DNA from: Rhizobacter sp. Root1221
Lineage (GTDB): Bacteria > Pseudomonadota > Gammaproteobacteria > Burkholderiales > Burkholderiaceae_C
Assembly: GCF_001425785.1 (NCBI RefSeq)
Contig: NZ_LMDI01000031.1
Coordinates: 846-56,929 of the forward strand
Reading direction: 5' to 3'
DNA length: 56,084 bases
Shown here piece after piece: positions 32,921 to 42,088 of the stretch (positions are counted from its first letter, which is position 1; every line of letters starts with the position of its first letter). The notes beneath the pieces are model-generated. The model did no database searches. It worked only from the letters and a program-made list of their open reading frames with translations, and was not told where the DNA came from. The translations under genes were made by a program, and so were the position numbers.

Positions 32921-34969
32921 TCAGGCACCGACCACGGCATAGGATTTCAGTTCGATCGTCTGCGGCACCTCGGTCATCGACAGGATGCGCAGGTGCGGCA
33001 GCACCCGTTCCGAGAGCGCGCGCAGGTGGCGGCGCAGGTCCGGCGAACACAGCAGCACGGGCAGGAGGTTGTGTTTCATCATGCGTTCGGCGTTCGACAC
33101 GAGGCGGCCCATGAACTGCTCGGCCAGCCTGGGGTCGATCACGAGGGGCTGTCCGGCGTCGGCCTGCCGGAGCGTGTGCATGAACTGGCTCTCCATGGCC
33201 GGGTCGAGTGTCATCACCTGCAGCGCCGTGGCGTCGCCCAGCAACCCCTGGCAGATGGCGTGTCCGAGGCGATGCCGCACGCGCTCCGTCAGGTAGCCGA
33301 TGTCCTTGCTCGCCCGCCCTGCGTCGGCCAGTGTTTCCAGGATGGCCTCGATGTGGCGGATGCTCACCTTCTCCCGCAACAGGTTCTGCAGGACCCGCTG
33401 CACGTCCGTCACGGACAACACGGTGGGGATGAGCTCTTCCACCAGGCTCGGCTGGGATTGCCGCACCCGCGCCAGCAGGCGTTCCACCTCGGAGCGCGTG
33501 AGCAATGTCGCCGACTCGCGGCGAAGCACTTCCGTCAGGTGGGTCATCAGCACCGTCTGGGCGTCGACGAGCGTGTACCGGGCCGCCACGGCCTCCTCGC
33601 GGCGGGTAGCGTCGATCCACAGCGCGGGAAGGCCGTAGGTCGGGTCCCGGGTGACTTCACCCTGCACGGCGGTCACGTCGCCGGTGGGGTGGATGGCCAG
33701 CAACCGGTCGGCACGGGCTTCGCCGCGGCCGGCGATGACCCCGTCGATGTGGATCTCGTACCGCTCGGCGCCCAGGCGCGCCAGGTCCTTGAAGCGCACC
33801 CGAGGCAACACGAGGCCGAACTCCTGGGCATGCTGCTTGCGGAACGCCGCGATGCGCTCCATGAAGAGCCCGTCGGCCTGCGTGACCAGCGCGCTCCACT
33901 TGGCGCCCACCTGCACCTCGATCGGTTCGACCGGCAAGGCCGCATACGGATCGTCCCCCACCTTCTCGGCAGCCCCTTCGGCGTCAGCTTGCGGCTCGGC
34001 AGCGGCCTTGTTCGCCGCGATGCGCCGGACAAACCACCACACCCCCAGCACCACGACCAACAAGGTCAGCGTGGGCAAAGCAGGAATGCCCGGCAGCAGC
34101 AGGAGCCCGCCCAGCGCCGCTGCAACGAGGAGCAGCGTCTTCGGAAACGAGGTGATCTGGCGCAGCACCTCCTGGCTGAGGTTGCCGTCCGACGCGGAGC
34201 GGGTCACGATGATGCCGGTGCCAACCGCGATGACCAGGGCCGGCACCTGCGTCACGATGCCGTCGCCGATGGTCAGCAGCGTGTAGGTCTGCAGGGCCTG
34301 GCCCCACGGCAAGCCCAACTGCATCACCCCGATCACGATGCCGCCGATGATGTTGATCAGCATGATGATGATGCCGGCGATCGCATCACCCTTCACGAAC
34401 TTGCTGGCACCGTCCATGGCGCCGTAGAAGCCCGCTTCCTTCTCCAGGTTCTTGCGGCGACGCTGGGCCTCCACCTGGTCGATGAACCCCATGTTGAGGT
34501 CGGCATCGATGCTCATCTGCTGGCCCGGCATGCTGTCCAGCGTGAACCGGGCAGCGACTTCGGACACCCGCTGGGCCCCGCTCGTCACCACGACGTACTG
34601 CACGACGATCAGGATCAGGAAGACGATCAGCCCGATCACGTAGTTGCCGCCCACCACGTAGGACCCGATGGCCCCGATCACCTTGCCGGCGCTGGCCTCG
34701 GACAGGATCAGGCGGGTGGCCGCGACGTTCAGGGACAACCGGAACAGCGTTGCGATCAGCAGCAGTGAAGGAAAGGTGGAGAACTCGACCGGCCGCGCCA
34801 TGTAGAACGTCAGCAGCAGGATCAGGAAGGCGAAGCTGAAGTTCGCGAGCAGCAGGAAATCGAGCACACCCGCCGGAATGGGGGCGAACAGGATCACCAG
34901 GATGCCCAGCACCATCGCCACCATGGCGATGTCGCTGTGTTTGCCGACGATGCGTTGCAACGCGTTCAT
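32921..34969 (-). CDS. flhA: Flagellar export gate protein FlhA
   Basis: The 682-residue protein has eight predicted membrane helices in residues about 15-310. The FHIPEP signature lies between them (LDSMPGQQMSIDADLNMGFI-DQ). A large cytoplasmic domain forms the nonameric docking ring for chaperone-substrate complexes (for example YGLPALWIDATRREEAVAAR and the final PQTIELKSYAVVGA). FlhA couples proton motive force to export. Length and motifs are normal. Its stop is 25 bases before flgF, and its ATG overlaps the flhB stop by four bases. Confidence 0.96.
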   Translation of the reverse strand: MNALQRIVGKHSDIAMVAMVLGILVILFAPIPAGVLDFLLLANFSFAFLILLLTFYMARPVEFSTFPSLLLIATLFRLSLNVAATRLILSEASAGKVIGAIGSYVVGGNYVIGLIVFLILIVVQYVVVTSGAQRVSEVAARFTLDSMPGQQMSIDADLNMGFIDQVEAQRRRKNLEKEAGFYGAMDGASKFVKGDAIAGIIIMLINIIGGIVIGVMQLGLPWGQALQTYTLLTIGDGIVTQVPALVIAVGTGIIVTRSASDGNLSQEVLRQITSFPKTLLLVAAALGGLLLLPGIPALPTLTLLVVVLGVWWFVRRIAANKAAAEPQADAEGAAEKVGDDPYAALPVEPIEVQVGAKWSALVTQADGLFMERIAAFRKQHAQEFGLVLPRVRFKDLARLGAERYEIHIDGVIAGRGEARADRLLAIHPTGDVTAVQGEVTRDPTYGLPALWIDATRREEAVAARYTLVDAQTVLMTHLTEVLRRESATLLTRSEVERLLARVRQSQPSLVEELIPTVLSVTDVQRVLQNLLREKVSIRHIEAILETLADAGRASKDIGYLTERVRHRLGHAICQGLLGDATALQVMTLDPAMESQFMHTLRQADAGQPLVIDPRLAEQFMGRLVSNAERMMKHNLLPVLLCSPDLRRHLRALSERVLPHLRILSMTEVPQTIELKSYAVVGA

Positions 34970-36045
34970 GCGCGCGCCCCCGCTGCACGCTTCTCGCGCA
35001 TGGCAAGGATCCAGACCATCAAGCGGGCCAGGTCGGCATAGAGGTGGTGGGGCACTTGCTGGTCGATCTCCATCCCGTGGTAAATGGCACGCGCAATCGT
35101 TCGGTTCTGGACCACGGGAATCTGCTTTCTGGCGGCAATCTGCCGCATGGCGGCGGCCATGCCGCCCGCACCCTTGGCCAACAGCAAGGGGGCTTCCATC
35201 TCACCGTGGCGGTAGCGAAGGGCCACGGCCAGGTGCGTCGGGTTCGTGATCAGCACGTCGGCAGAGCCGGTCTTGCGCAACGCCAGGCTGCGCTTGAGCA
35301 TCTCCCGGCGCAGGCTGCGAAGGCGGGCACGAATGCGGGGATCCCCCTCGCGATGCTTCACCTCGTCCTTGAGCTCCCGCTTGCTCATGCGCATCTTCTT
35401 CGCGAACTCGCGGCGGCTGAACGCAAAATCCAGTGCGGCGATCACGCCCAGCGCCAGCGCCAGCTTCAGGCAGAGCGACGCCACATCGTCGACCAGCAAC
35501 CGCGTGTACGCGAGCGGCGGCCGTCCCGCCAGCTGGTGGAACTGCGGCAGCAGCGACTTCAGCGCGGCGTACACCACCAGCGACAACACCACCAGCTTCA
35601 CGCAGGCGCGGAATGCGTCGAACAGCGTTCGCATGGACATGACCCGCTTGAACCCCGCCGCCGGATTGATGCGCTGCCAGTCGGGGATCAGCGGGTGGCC
35701 CGTGAACACGGCGCCCGTCTGCAACACGTTGCCGAGCACCGCAGCCAGCATGATGGTTGCCAGCACGGGCACGAGCAGCATGAACGTGGCGCGCACCCCA
35801 TGCTCGACCAGCTGCCAGAGGATCTCGGGCTGCGCGCCGGCCCGGGCCAACTGGCGGAACAGCGTGCCGTCGAAGCGGAACTGCTCGCTGATGACGTCCC
35901 AGCCGCGGGCATAGAAATAGACGACGGCCGCGGCGAACACCAGCGCCGAGACGACGTCGGCGCTCTTGGAGACCTGGCCCTTCTTGCGCGCTTGCTCGAG
36001 CTTGTACGGTGTGGCCGCATCGTTGCGGTCGAGATCCTGTTCCAT
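34966..36045 (-). CDS. flhB: Flagellar export switch protein FlhB
   Basis: The 359-residue protein has four membrane helices and a cytoplasmic domain with the autocleavage motif N268-P-T-H271 (ITNPTHLAVALRY). Cleavage between N and P changes export specificity from rod/hook to later substrates. The N-terminus, ATPYKLEQARKKGQVSKSAD, is typical. An intact NPTH suggests the specificity switch still operates, implying that there are later substrates although none is encoded here. The ATG shares a base with the TAA of fliR. Confidence 0.96.
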   Translation of the reverse strand: MEQDLDRNDAATPYKLEQARKKGQVSKSADVVSALVFAAAVVYFYARGWDVISEQFRFDGTLFRQLARAGAQPEILWQLVEHGVRATFMLLVPVLATIMLAAVLGNVLQTGAVFTGHPLIPDWQRINPAAGFKRVMSMRTLFDAFRACVKLVVLSLVVYAALKSLLPQFHQLAGRPPLAYTRLLVDDVASLCLKLALALGVIAALDFAFSRREFAKKMRMSKRELKDEVKHREGDPRIRARLRSLRREMLKRSLALRKTGSADVLITNPTHLAVALRYRHGEMEAPLLLAKGAGGMAAAMRQIAARKQIPVVQNRTIARAIYHGMEIDQQVPHHLYADLARLMVWILAMREKRAAGARA

Positions 36046-36827
36046 TACCGAAACACCGCCTCCCAGGTCTTGAAGATCGACCCGTTGACCCGCTCGACAA
36101 CACCCGTCAGCGCCATGAACGAGACCGACAGCGCGGCCACACCCACGACCACCTTCACGGGAATGGCCAGGATGAAGGTGTTCATCTGCGGCAGGTTGCG
36201 CGCGAGCACGCCGAGCCCGACCTCGACCAGGAACAGGCAGAACACCACCGGAGCGACCATCGCGAAGCCGAGCGAAAACATCGAGGAGGCTTGATGCATC
36301 AGCGGCAAGGCCGCCTGCTGCAGCAGCCACGGCGACCCTGGCGGGATGGCTTCCACGCTGAGGGCCAGCCCGCGCAACACGTTGTGGTGCGCGTCGGTCA
36401 CGAAAAACAAGACCATGGCCAGTTGGTTGAAGGCGCTGGTGATCACCGGCACTTGTTGCCGGGACACGGGATCGAACACCTGGCCAATGCCGAAACCCGT
36501 CTGCACATCGAGCAGACGGCCGCCGATCGAAAACGCCGCGAAGGCCAGGTTCACCCCGAGGGCCAGCGTGGCACCCAAGGCCACCTCGCAGAGGCCGGCA
36601 AACAGCAGCTTCCCCAGGGATCCCTCAAAGGGCAGCGACGGAACCCCGGGCAGCGCCGATGCCAACACCACGGCGAACGCGATGCCAAACAACAGACGGA
36701 CGGTCGGAGGCACCGCCACCGACGACAGCGGTGCAGCGGCAAGCAACAAGCCTGCAACACGGAGACTCAGCAGGCACGTGCTTGCCAACCAGCCCTGCAG
36801 GGCTGGGTACAACTCGGGGGGAGCCAT
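36045..36827 (-). CDS. fliR: Flagellar export gate protein FliR
   Basis: The 260-residue, very hydrophobic protein has six membrane segments and conserved FliR stretches: LLRVAG-type start, FSIGGRLLDVQTGFGIGQVF, DP, HHNVLRGLALS, FAMVAPVVFCLFLVEVGLGV, and LARNLPQMNTFILAIPVKVV. FliR completes the FliP5-FliQ4-FliR1 channel. It lies 7 bases from fliQ. Length is standard for the family. Confidence 0.95.
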   Translation of the reverse strand: MAPPELYPALQGWLASTCLLSLRVAGLLLAAAPLSSVAVPPTVRLLFGIAFAVVLASALPGVPSLPFEGSLGKLLFAGLCEVALGATLALGVNLAFAAFSIGGRLLDVQTGFGIGQVFDPVSRQQVPVITSAFNQLAMVLFFVTDAHHNVLRGLALSVEAIPPGSPWLLQQAALPLMHQASSMFSLGFAMVAPVVFCLFLVEVGLGVLARNLPQMNTFILAIPVKVVVGVAALSVSFMALTGVVERVNGSIFKTWEAVFR

Positions 36828-36834
36828 GCTGCAC

Positions 36835-37107
36835 TCAGAACATGGCCGGAATGCCGGACCAGAGTCGCGTGGAGAAGGCGGCGAGTGTGCGGAGGATCCA
36901 GGGGCCGAAGACGATCAAACTGATGGCAGCGGTCACGAGCTTCGGCACGAACGTCAATGACATTTCCTGCACTTGCGTGACAACCTGCAGCACGCTGATC
37001 AGCACTCCCACCAGCATGGTCAGTCCCAGCACCGGGAGGCACACGATGAGCCCGGTCCAGAACAATTCCGCAAGCATTCGCAACGCAAGATCTGCGTGCA
37101 TCGACAT
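36835..37107 (-). CDS. fliQ: Flagellar export gate protein FliQ
   Basis: The 90-residue protein has two membrane helices and the family segment LVGVLISVLQVVTQVQEMSL followed by TFVPKLVTA. FliQ is about 89 residues throughout the family. The start MSMHADLALR is preceded by GAGGGGGGA. It is the first gene of the minus-strand array: everything to 15867, and perhaps to 14609, is on the same strand with little or no spacing, so fliQ probably opens one long operon. Confidence 0.95.
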   Translation of the reverse strand: MSMHADLALRMLAELFWTGLIVCLPVLGLTMLVGVLISVLQVVTQVQEMSLTFVPKLVTAAISLIVFGPWILRTLAAFSTRLWSGIPAMF

Positions 37108-37149
37108 TCCCCCCTCAAGGACATTAGGTCCGTTTCGCGGACGCATGGC

Positions 37150-37168
37150 GGGAATTGTAGGGCTTGCC
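37150..37168 (-). promoter_or_regulatory. Candidate promoter core upstream of fliQ
   Basis: Read on the minus strand this is GGCAAGCCCTACAATTCCC. It contains a good -10-like TACAAT (37159 to 37154), about 50 bases before the fliQ ATG. Nearly the same 19 bases occur before the pstS-like remnant at 42360-42378. A clear -35 at standard spacing is not seen. A short palindrome, GTCCG-TTTCG-CGGAC (37128-37142), lies between this motif and the start codon. No sigma-28 or sigma-54 consensus was found here. Confidence 0.4.
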
Positions 37169-37220
37169 GTTACACCTGACACATCGGGCCGCGACAAATC
37201 TGAACCCGCGGGCAGGTATG

Positions 37221-39890
37221 TCACGGTTTGATGGCACCGCTTCCCGCAAACTGCGCACAGGTGCACGAATGGGACCTGCTGATCGTCGCCCCCACCGTGG
37301 CCGACGTGCGGCGCGCCAGTGCGATCGTGGCGGACCGCTGGAGTTGCGCGTGCGCGCGTTCGCCGCGCATGGCGACCCGTTCCCTCACGCCGCGGTCACC
37401 GTGGCGGGGGCGGGGGACGGCGAGCCCCAGGCGCGGCGGATCCACCTCGCGGCGGAAGTCACGGTGTGCACCGAGTGCGGCCACGAACGCGGCGACCGCC
37501 CCGCCCTTGCCCGCCGTGGCACCGGTGAACTGCGCCGGGTCGCGTGAACCATCGGGCAACGTGGCCGGGACACCGGCTGCCGCGAACAATGCGGACGCAT
37601 CGCCGAGTGCGAGGATCGGTTTGCAGTGGCGGTACTGGTCCTTGAGGAATTCCACGGCCTGGCCGGCTGCGGCGAGCGCGGCGACGGCGTCACCGGCCGG
37701 CACCACCACGCCGTCCCACAGCACCGACGGCGCCGCCTCGAGCGACACCTCCACGTGGACGACCTCCCCGCCCGCGGCATCGACACGGCCCAGGCGCCCC
37801 CCCACGTAACGCGGCACCGCGCCCGCGGCCACGAGGGTGTCGTGGGCCAGCACGAGGCTCGTGGCATCGACCCCTGGCGCCACGAGCAGCGCGACCTTGC
37901 GCCCCGCGGGTTTGCCGGCACCCGGCCGGCTGAGCAACGACAGGCCCGGCGACACGGCCACCTCCGATTCGGGCACGGCATCGAGCGCCAGCGGCTGCGC
38001 CGGCGGCACCGGGATGCCGAGGCCCGACGCCACCCCTGCGGCCAGCGTGCCGTCGATGTGGGCCAGCACCGAGATCACCCGTTCACGCACGGCCTCTGTC
38101 TGCACGCGGGTCAGCTCGAAGCGGAAGGCCGCGATGATGTGGTTCTGCTCCGGTGCCGCCTGGCTGCGCCAGAACAACTTCGCCTGGGAGTAGTGATCGG
38201 CGAACCGCTCGGGTTTGCCGCGCACCTTGTCCTCGGCCACCGGCTCGGGAAACGAGACGAAGCCCACCTTCCCGGCCTGGAACGGGCAGCCCCCACCGAG
38301 GGAGTTCGGTTCGTAGGCCACGCGCCCACGGGCAATGGCCTGCCGGTGCATGCCGTCGCGCTGGTTGTTGTGCACCGGGGTGATCGGCGCGTTGATGGGA
38401 ATCTCGTGGAAGTTGGGGCCACCGAGGCGGCTCAGCTGCGTGTCCACGTACGAGTGGATGCGGCCTTGCAGCAGCGGGTCGTTCGAGAAGTCGATGCCGG
38501 GGATCACGTGGGCCGCGCAGAACGCCACCTGTTCGGTCTCGGCGAAGAAGTTGTCGGGGTTGCGGTTCAGCACGAGCTTGCCCACGGGGCGGATGGGCAC
38601 CAGTTCCTCAGGCACGAGTTTGGTAGGGTCGAGCACGTCGAACGTGAAACCGTCCGCCTGCACGTCGCTGAACACCTGCACGCCCAGTTCCCACTCGGGG
38701 TAGTCGCCGGCCTCGATGGCCTCCCACAGGTCGCGCCGGTGGAAGTCCGGGTCGGCGCCGGTGATCTTCGCGGCCTCGTCCCACACGAGCGAGTGGGTGC
38801 CGGCCACCGGAGTCCAGTGGAACTTGACGAACACCGCTTCGCCCTGGTCGTTGACGAGGCGGAAGGTGTGCACACCGAACCCCTGCATCGTGCGGTAGCT
38901 GCGCGGGATGGCGCGGTCGGACATCACCCACAACAGCATGTGCGCCGACTCGGGCATCAGCGACACGAAGTCCCAGAACGTGTCGTGCGCGCTCGACGCC
39001 TGCGGCATGGCGTGGTGCGGCTCGGGCTTGAGCGCATGCACGAGGTCGGGGAACTTCATCGCGTCCTGGATGAAAAACACCGGGATGTTGTTGCCCACCA
39101 GGTCCCAGTTGCCTTGTTCGGTGTAGAACTTGACCGCGAAGCCGCGCACGTCGCGCACCGTGTCGGCCGACCCGCGTTCACCGGCCACGGTGGAGAAGCG
39201 CACGAACACGGGAGTCTGCTTGCCAGCCTGCGCGAACGGCGCGGCCTTCGTGAACTCGGTCAGTGGCTCGGTGCACTGGAACACGCCGTGCGCGGCCGAT
39301 CCACGCGCGTGGACGATGCGTTCCGGAATGCGTTCGTGGTCGAAGTGCGTGATCTTCTCGCGCAGCACGAAGTCTTCCAGCAGCGTCGGCCCGCGCAGCC
39401 CGGCCTTCAGCGAGTTCTGGTTGTCGGAGACCGCCACGCCCTGGTTGGTGGTGAGCACCCGGCCGCCCGAATCGACCCGCACCCGTTGCATCGGGTCGTT
39501 GTTGGGGTTCGTTCCCGGCCGTGCCGGGCCACCGAGCTTGGCGGAGTTGTTGTCCTCGGTCACGGTGCTGGCCGTGTCCAGCGCGTCGCGCGGTGTCACC
39601 GGCAGGCCGGCCTGGGGAGAGTGGCCATTGGCCAGGCCGTGTTCGAGCCGCTTCAGCGGGTTGGACGGAATGGCCGCGGCCAATGCCTGGGTGCCGGCCA
39701 CCTTGCCGCCGAGCCGCTGCTGCGGTTCGGTGGGGAGCGTGGCCGCACCATCGCAGTCCACGAGCGCGGTGGAAGGCCCCGAGACGCTCGCAAGCACCGA
39801 TCCGACGGCTTGCAGGGGCTGCGACGTGTCGGGGGCGTACGCCGTGGCCGGCGGCACGTGAGTGGGTTTGGCGGGCTTCTTGGTGGGCAT
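37221..39890 (-). CDS. katE: Large-subunit monofunctional catalase, KatE/HPII type
   Basis: This heme catalase converts hydrogen peroxide to water and oxygen. The 889-residue protein has a long N-terminal extension (about 110 residues) and then the catalase core. The catalytic histidine is H194 ([11 protein letters not shown]) and the distal asparagine is in GNNIPVFF (267-268). The proximal heme tyrosine motif is [20 protein letters not shown]. After residue about 690 a class I glutaminase-like (DJ-1 fold) domain follows ([20 protein letters not shown]), as in HPII enzymes. Homologues normally end soon after a DPP motif like the one here. The last 71 codons (to 37221) are Arg/Ala-rich without recognisable fold and may reflect loss of the original stop. 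ACGGAGAA precedes the ATG. Confidence 0.93.
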   Translation of the reverse strand: MPTKKPAKPTHVPPATAYAPDTSQPLQAVGSVLASVSGPSTALVDCDGAATLPTEPQQRLGGKVAGTQALAAAIPSNPLKRLEHGLANGHSPQAGLPVTPRDALDTASTVTEDNNSAKLGGPARPGTNPNNDPMQRVRVDSGGRVLTTNQGVAVSDNQNSLKAGLRGPTLLEDFVLREKITHFDHERIPERIVHARGSAAHGVFQCTEPLTEFTKAAPFAQAGKQTPVFVRFSTVAGERGSADTVRDVRGFAVKFYTEQGNWDLVGNNIPVFFIQDAMKFPDLVHALKPEPHHAMPQASSAHDTFWDFVSLMPESAHMLLWVMSDRAIPRSYRTMQGFGVHTFRLVNDQGEAVFVKFHWTPVAGTHSLVWDEAAKITGADPDFHRRDLWEAIEAGDYPEWELGVQVFSDVQADGFTFDVLDPTKLVPEELVPIRPVGKLVLNRNPDNFFAETEQVAFCAAHVIPGIDFSNDPLLQGRIHSYVDTQLSRLGGPNFHEIPINAPITPVHNNQRDGMHRQAIARGRVAYEPNSLGGGCPFQAGKVGFVSFPEPVAEDKVRGKPERFADHYSQAKLFWRSQAAPEQNHIIAAFRFELTRVQTEAVRERVISVLAHIDGTLAAGVASGLGIPVPPAQPLALDAVPESEVAVSPGLSLLSRPGAGKPAGRKVALLVAPGVDATSLVLAHDTLVAAGAVPRYVGGRLGRVDAAGGEVVHVEVSLEAAPSVLWDGVVVPAGDAVAALAAAGQAVEFLKDQYRHCKPILALGDASALFAAAGVPATLPDGSRDPAQFTGATAGKGGAVAAFVAALGAHRDFRREVDPPRLGLAVPRPRHGDRGVRERVAMRGERAHAQLQRSATIALARRTSATVGATISRSHSCTCAQFAGSGAIKP

Positions 39891-39927
39891 GGACACGTTC
39901 TCCGTAGAGGTTGGGAACGATGACAGG

Positions 39928-40143
39928 TCAGGGGCTTGAACCCGACTCGGGAGGCTGGAAGACCTTGGCGGCCGCGGCGTCCGGCTCAAGCGCGCGCCAG
40001 TCGGGGTACTTGCCGAGGCTCGACACGATGTGGCGCACCTCGCGCTCGTCGAGGCGAGGGTCCTGCAGCAGGATGCGTGCGGCCACGCGCGCCACCCAGT
40101 CGCTGTCACTGTCGACTGGCGGCGCGGGTGGCGACGGGATCAC
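39928..40143 (-). CDS. Small conserved-looking protein between hemerythrin and catalase
   Basis: The 71-residue product is not recognised. It starts at a GTG that overlaps the hemerythrin stop by four bases (GTGA) and ends 37 bases before katE, which supports translation as the middle gene of a three-gene unit. The centre reads DSDWVARVAARILLQDPRLD followed by EREVRHIVSSLGKYPDW, an amphipathic helix pair. There is no signal peptide or membrane segment. The context suggests a role in oxidative stress, but no function can be assigned. Confidence 0.6.
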   Translation of the reverse strand: MIPSPPAPPVDSDSDWVARVAARILLQDPRLDEREVRHIVSSLGKYPDWRALEPDAAAAKVFQPPESGSSP

Positions 40144-40676
40144 ACCGAGGTCTCGAGACCGGTGGCCGCCATCAATTCTTCCTTGCGGGCGGCCAGTTCC
40201 TCGCCCACCGCGGCGGTGTCGAGGCCGGCCTTCTTCACTTCCTTGAAGAGTTCGTTCTGCTCTTCCTGGACGTGGTGGTCGATGTACTCGCCGAGCACCT
40301 TGATCTTCGCGTCGAAGTGGTCGTCGCTCGGGTCGGAGGCCTGGATCTGCTCGATCAGGTCCTTGGCGCTGGCGTGTTCGATGTCGGCTTCGTCCACCAG
40401 GTCCTGCTCATCGAGCACCTCGCGCGCGGCCGGGTAGAAGATCTCTTCCTCGATCTGCGCGTGGACGGTCACCATCTGGCAGATGGTGTGCGCGATCTCC
40501 TGCTTCTCGTCGTCGCTCGCCTCGGCCTTCACGAGCTTGTCGTACTGCTTGAACAGGGCCTTGACCGCGGCGTGGTCGGCCGTCAGCAGCTTGATGGCAT
40601 CGTTCGCGGCCGCCCCCTTCGATGCATGGGACGGCGCCTTGGCGGACTTCGGGGGGGACTTCTTGGCTGCGGTCAT
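40140..40676 (-). CDS. Hemerythrin-like HHE-domain protein
   Basis: The 178-residue protein has a Lys/Ala/Pro-rich N-terminal tail of about 28 residues and a four-helix HHE domain. The probable di-iron ligands are in LLTADHAAVK, VHAQIEEEIFYP, the H of IEHASAKD, and YIDHHVQEEQNELF. Such proteins bind oxygen or sense redox and iron stress. The start MTAAKKSPPK is chosen because AAGGAG lies upstream and the residues before it are non-homologous. It is the first gene of the unit that continues with the 71-residue protein and katE. Confidence 0.88.
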   Translation of the reverse strand: MTAAKKSPPKSAKAPSHASKGAAANDAIKLLTADHAAVKALFKQYDKLVKAEASDDEKQEIAHTICQMVTVHAQIEEEIFYPAAREVLDEQDLVDEADIEHASAKDLIEQIQASDPSDDHFDAKIKVLGEYIDHHVQEEQNELFKEVKKAGLDTAAVGEELAARKEELMAATGLETSV

Positions 40677-40818
40677 GGCGGCTCCTTGGTAGTGGGAGGG
40701 AGTGACGTGGAGCAGACATGATCCGATCGCACCGGCGCAAACCGCGTAGGGAGGTGGCATCAATCCGTGTCGGACAAGTGGCCTATCGGCCCACGAGCGC
40801 CCGGACGCGGCGGTGGCA

Positions 40819-41961
40819 TCACGCGTCGTGCAGCGACGGCGCGTCGTGCAGGCATTCGGCCTCCGCCGCTTCCTGCGGTGGGGGCAGGAAGTTTGCCGGC
40901 ACCGTCCCGCTCACGCCGGCCATCACCACACGGTGCAGGAAGTCGAGCTTGCGGACCACCGGCTCCGGCATCACGAACGGGTAGTTGTCCTGGTTGCCGA
41001 GGCTGCGCGCCATCGCGTTGGCGAACTGCGAGACCGGCAGCCACTGTTCGATCAGCACATGGGCCATGTCCACCTCGCCGCGGGGCACGGGATGGGCCTG
41101 CACCGAGGGTCCGCCCGGCACCGCCTGGTCGAGGCGCAGCCCCCAGGCGGACGCGGTTTCCAGTCCGGCCTGGATGTGCATGTAGTGCGCCCAGCACTCG
41201 GCCCAGTCCTCCCAGGGGTGCGAACTGGCGTAGGCACTGACGAATTGCTGCTGCCAATCCGGGCGCGGCGCAGCGTAGTGGGACGCCAGGGCACCTGCGT
41301 AGTCCTGCCGCTCATCGCCGAACAGTTCGCGGAACGGTTCGAGCCACTCGGTGCCGGCGACCAGGCGGTCCCAGTAGTAGTGGCCGATCTCGTGGCGAAA
41401 GTGCCCGAGCAGCGTGCGGTACGGCTCGTGCAGGTGGGTGCGCGTCTGCTCTCGGTGGGCGTCGTCGGCCTCCGCGATGTTGAGCGTGATGACGCCGCTG
41501 TCGTGGCCGGTCATCACCCACGCCGCGGGTTCGAACTGCTCGAGGAACTGGAACGACACGCCATGTTCGGGATCCTCCGCCCGGCTGGGCACCGGCAGGC
41601 CGAGCGACAGCAGGTTGTAGAAGAGGCGGCGCTTGGCCTGCTCGATGCGGGTCCAGTACGCCAGGTTCTCGGGTTTGCCGAGCCCGGGCAAGACCTGCGT
41701 GGTGCGGCACGACACACACAGGGGGTTGGGGTCGTGCGCCGCCACCATCCAGTTGCACACGCCGGCCGTCACGTAGTTCGCACAGGGCCGCCAGCCAGCC
41801 GCGTCACCATGGACCCGCAGCCAGGCCCCATCGGGCTGCACGTTGAACGCCGCCATGTGGAGTTCGCCGGGCTCGAATCCGAGCGCCGCCCCGCAGGCCT
41901 CGCACAGCACGTTCTCGAAGAAAACCCGCACACCGCATTGTTCGCAGCACAGGTTCTTCAA
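40819..41961 (-). CDS. Zinc-ribbon putative metallopeptidase (DUF2248 type)
   Basis: The 380-residue protein starts with a zinc ribbon (C5, C6, C9, C20, C23: CCEQCG and CEACG) and has further cysteines at 60, 69, 82 and 85. The gluzincin-like motif HEIGHYYW gives H190, E191 and H194 as the probable zinc ligands and catalytic base. Downstream, FGDERQDYAGAL and WEDWAECWAHYMHI carry conserved acidic and histidine residues. These features match a family of putative zinc-binding peptidases common in proteobacteria with no well-known substrate. There is no signal peptide, so it is probably cytoplasmic. It is alone on its transcript as far as can be seen. Confidence 0.85.
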   Translation of the reverse strand: MKNLCCEQCGVRVFFENVLCEACGAALGFEPGELHMAAFNVQPDGAWLRVHGDAAGWRPCANYVTAGVCNWMVAAHDPNPLCVSCRTTQVLPGLGKPENLAYWTRIEQAKRRLFYNLLSLGLPVPSRAEDPEHGVSFQFLEQFEPAAWVMTGHDSGVITLNIAEADDAHREQTRTHLHEPYRTLLGHFRHEIGHYYWDRLVAGTEWLEPFRELFGDERQDYAGALASHYAAPRPDWQQQFVSAYASSHPWEDWAECWAHYMHIQAGLETASAWGLRLDQAVPGGPSVQAHPVPRGEVDMAHVLIEQWLPVSQFANAMARSLGNQDNYPFVMPEPVVRKLDFLHRVVMAGVSGTVPANFLPPPQEAAEAECLHDAPSLHDA

Positions 41962-42088
41962 GGGTGCCTCCGTGGCTTGGGCTGTCGAAGCATGAGGTCC
42001 TCCTGGTGAAACCTCCAGCTTAGGTGAACCCCCCGGGGCAGCGCACCTCCTGCGGTGCCCGAACCGGCGTAGGCCATCAGGCCATCGG

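Noticed and set aside
14819-36923. Many long plus-strand open frames opposite the flagellar-type operon
   Set aside because: All lie antisense to well-recognised genes and give His/Arg/Gln-rich translations with no known domains.
15867-37107. Interpretation of the array as a virulence-type (non-flagellar) injectisome
   Set aside because: Rod proteins FlgB, FlgC, FlgF and FlgG, hook FlgE, P-ring FlgI and L-ring FlgH are flagellar. No secretin, needle or translocon gene is present.
13598-37224. GCAGGTAYGTCAC at both 13598-13610 and 37212-37224
   Set aside because: Only 13 bases with one mismatch and no shared flanks or structure; could be chance in a window this size.
37232-37250. TGGCAC followed by a GC element, resembling a sigma-54 promoter
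   Set aside because: The second half does not match TTGC at the required spacing, and it lies inside the catalase frame on the wrong strand for fliQ.
37228-37809. Plus-strand frame opposite the catalase tail whose first 45 residues look fairly protein-like ([20 protein letters not shown])
   Set aside because: It quickly turns into low-complexity Arg/Pro/Ser text and is antisense to katE. It might be a fragment of an old gene, but there is not enough to support it.
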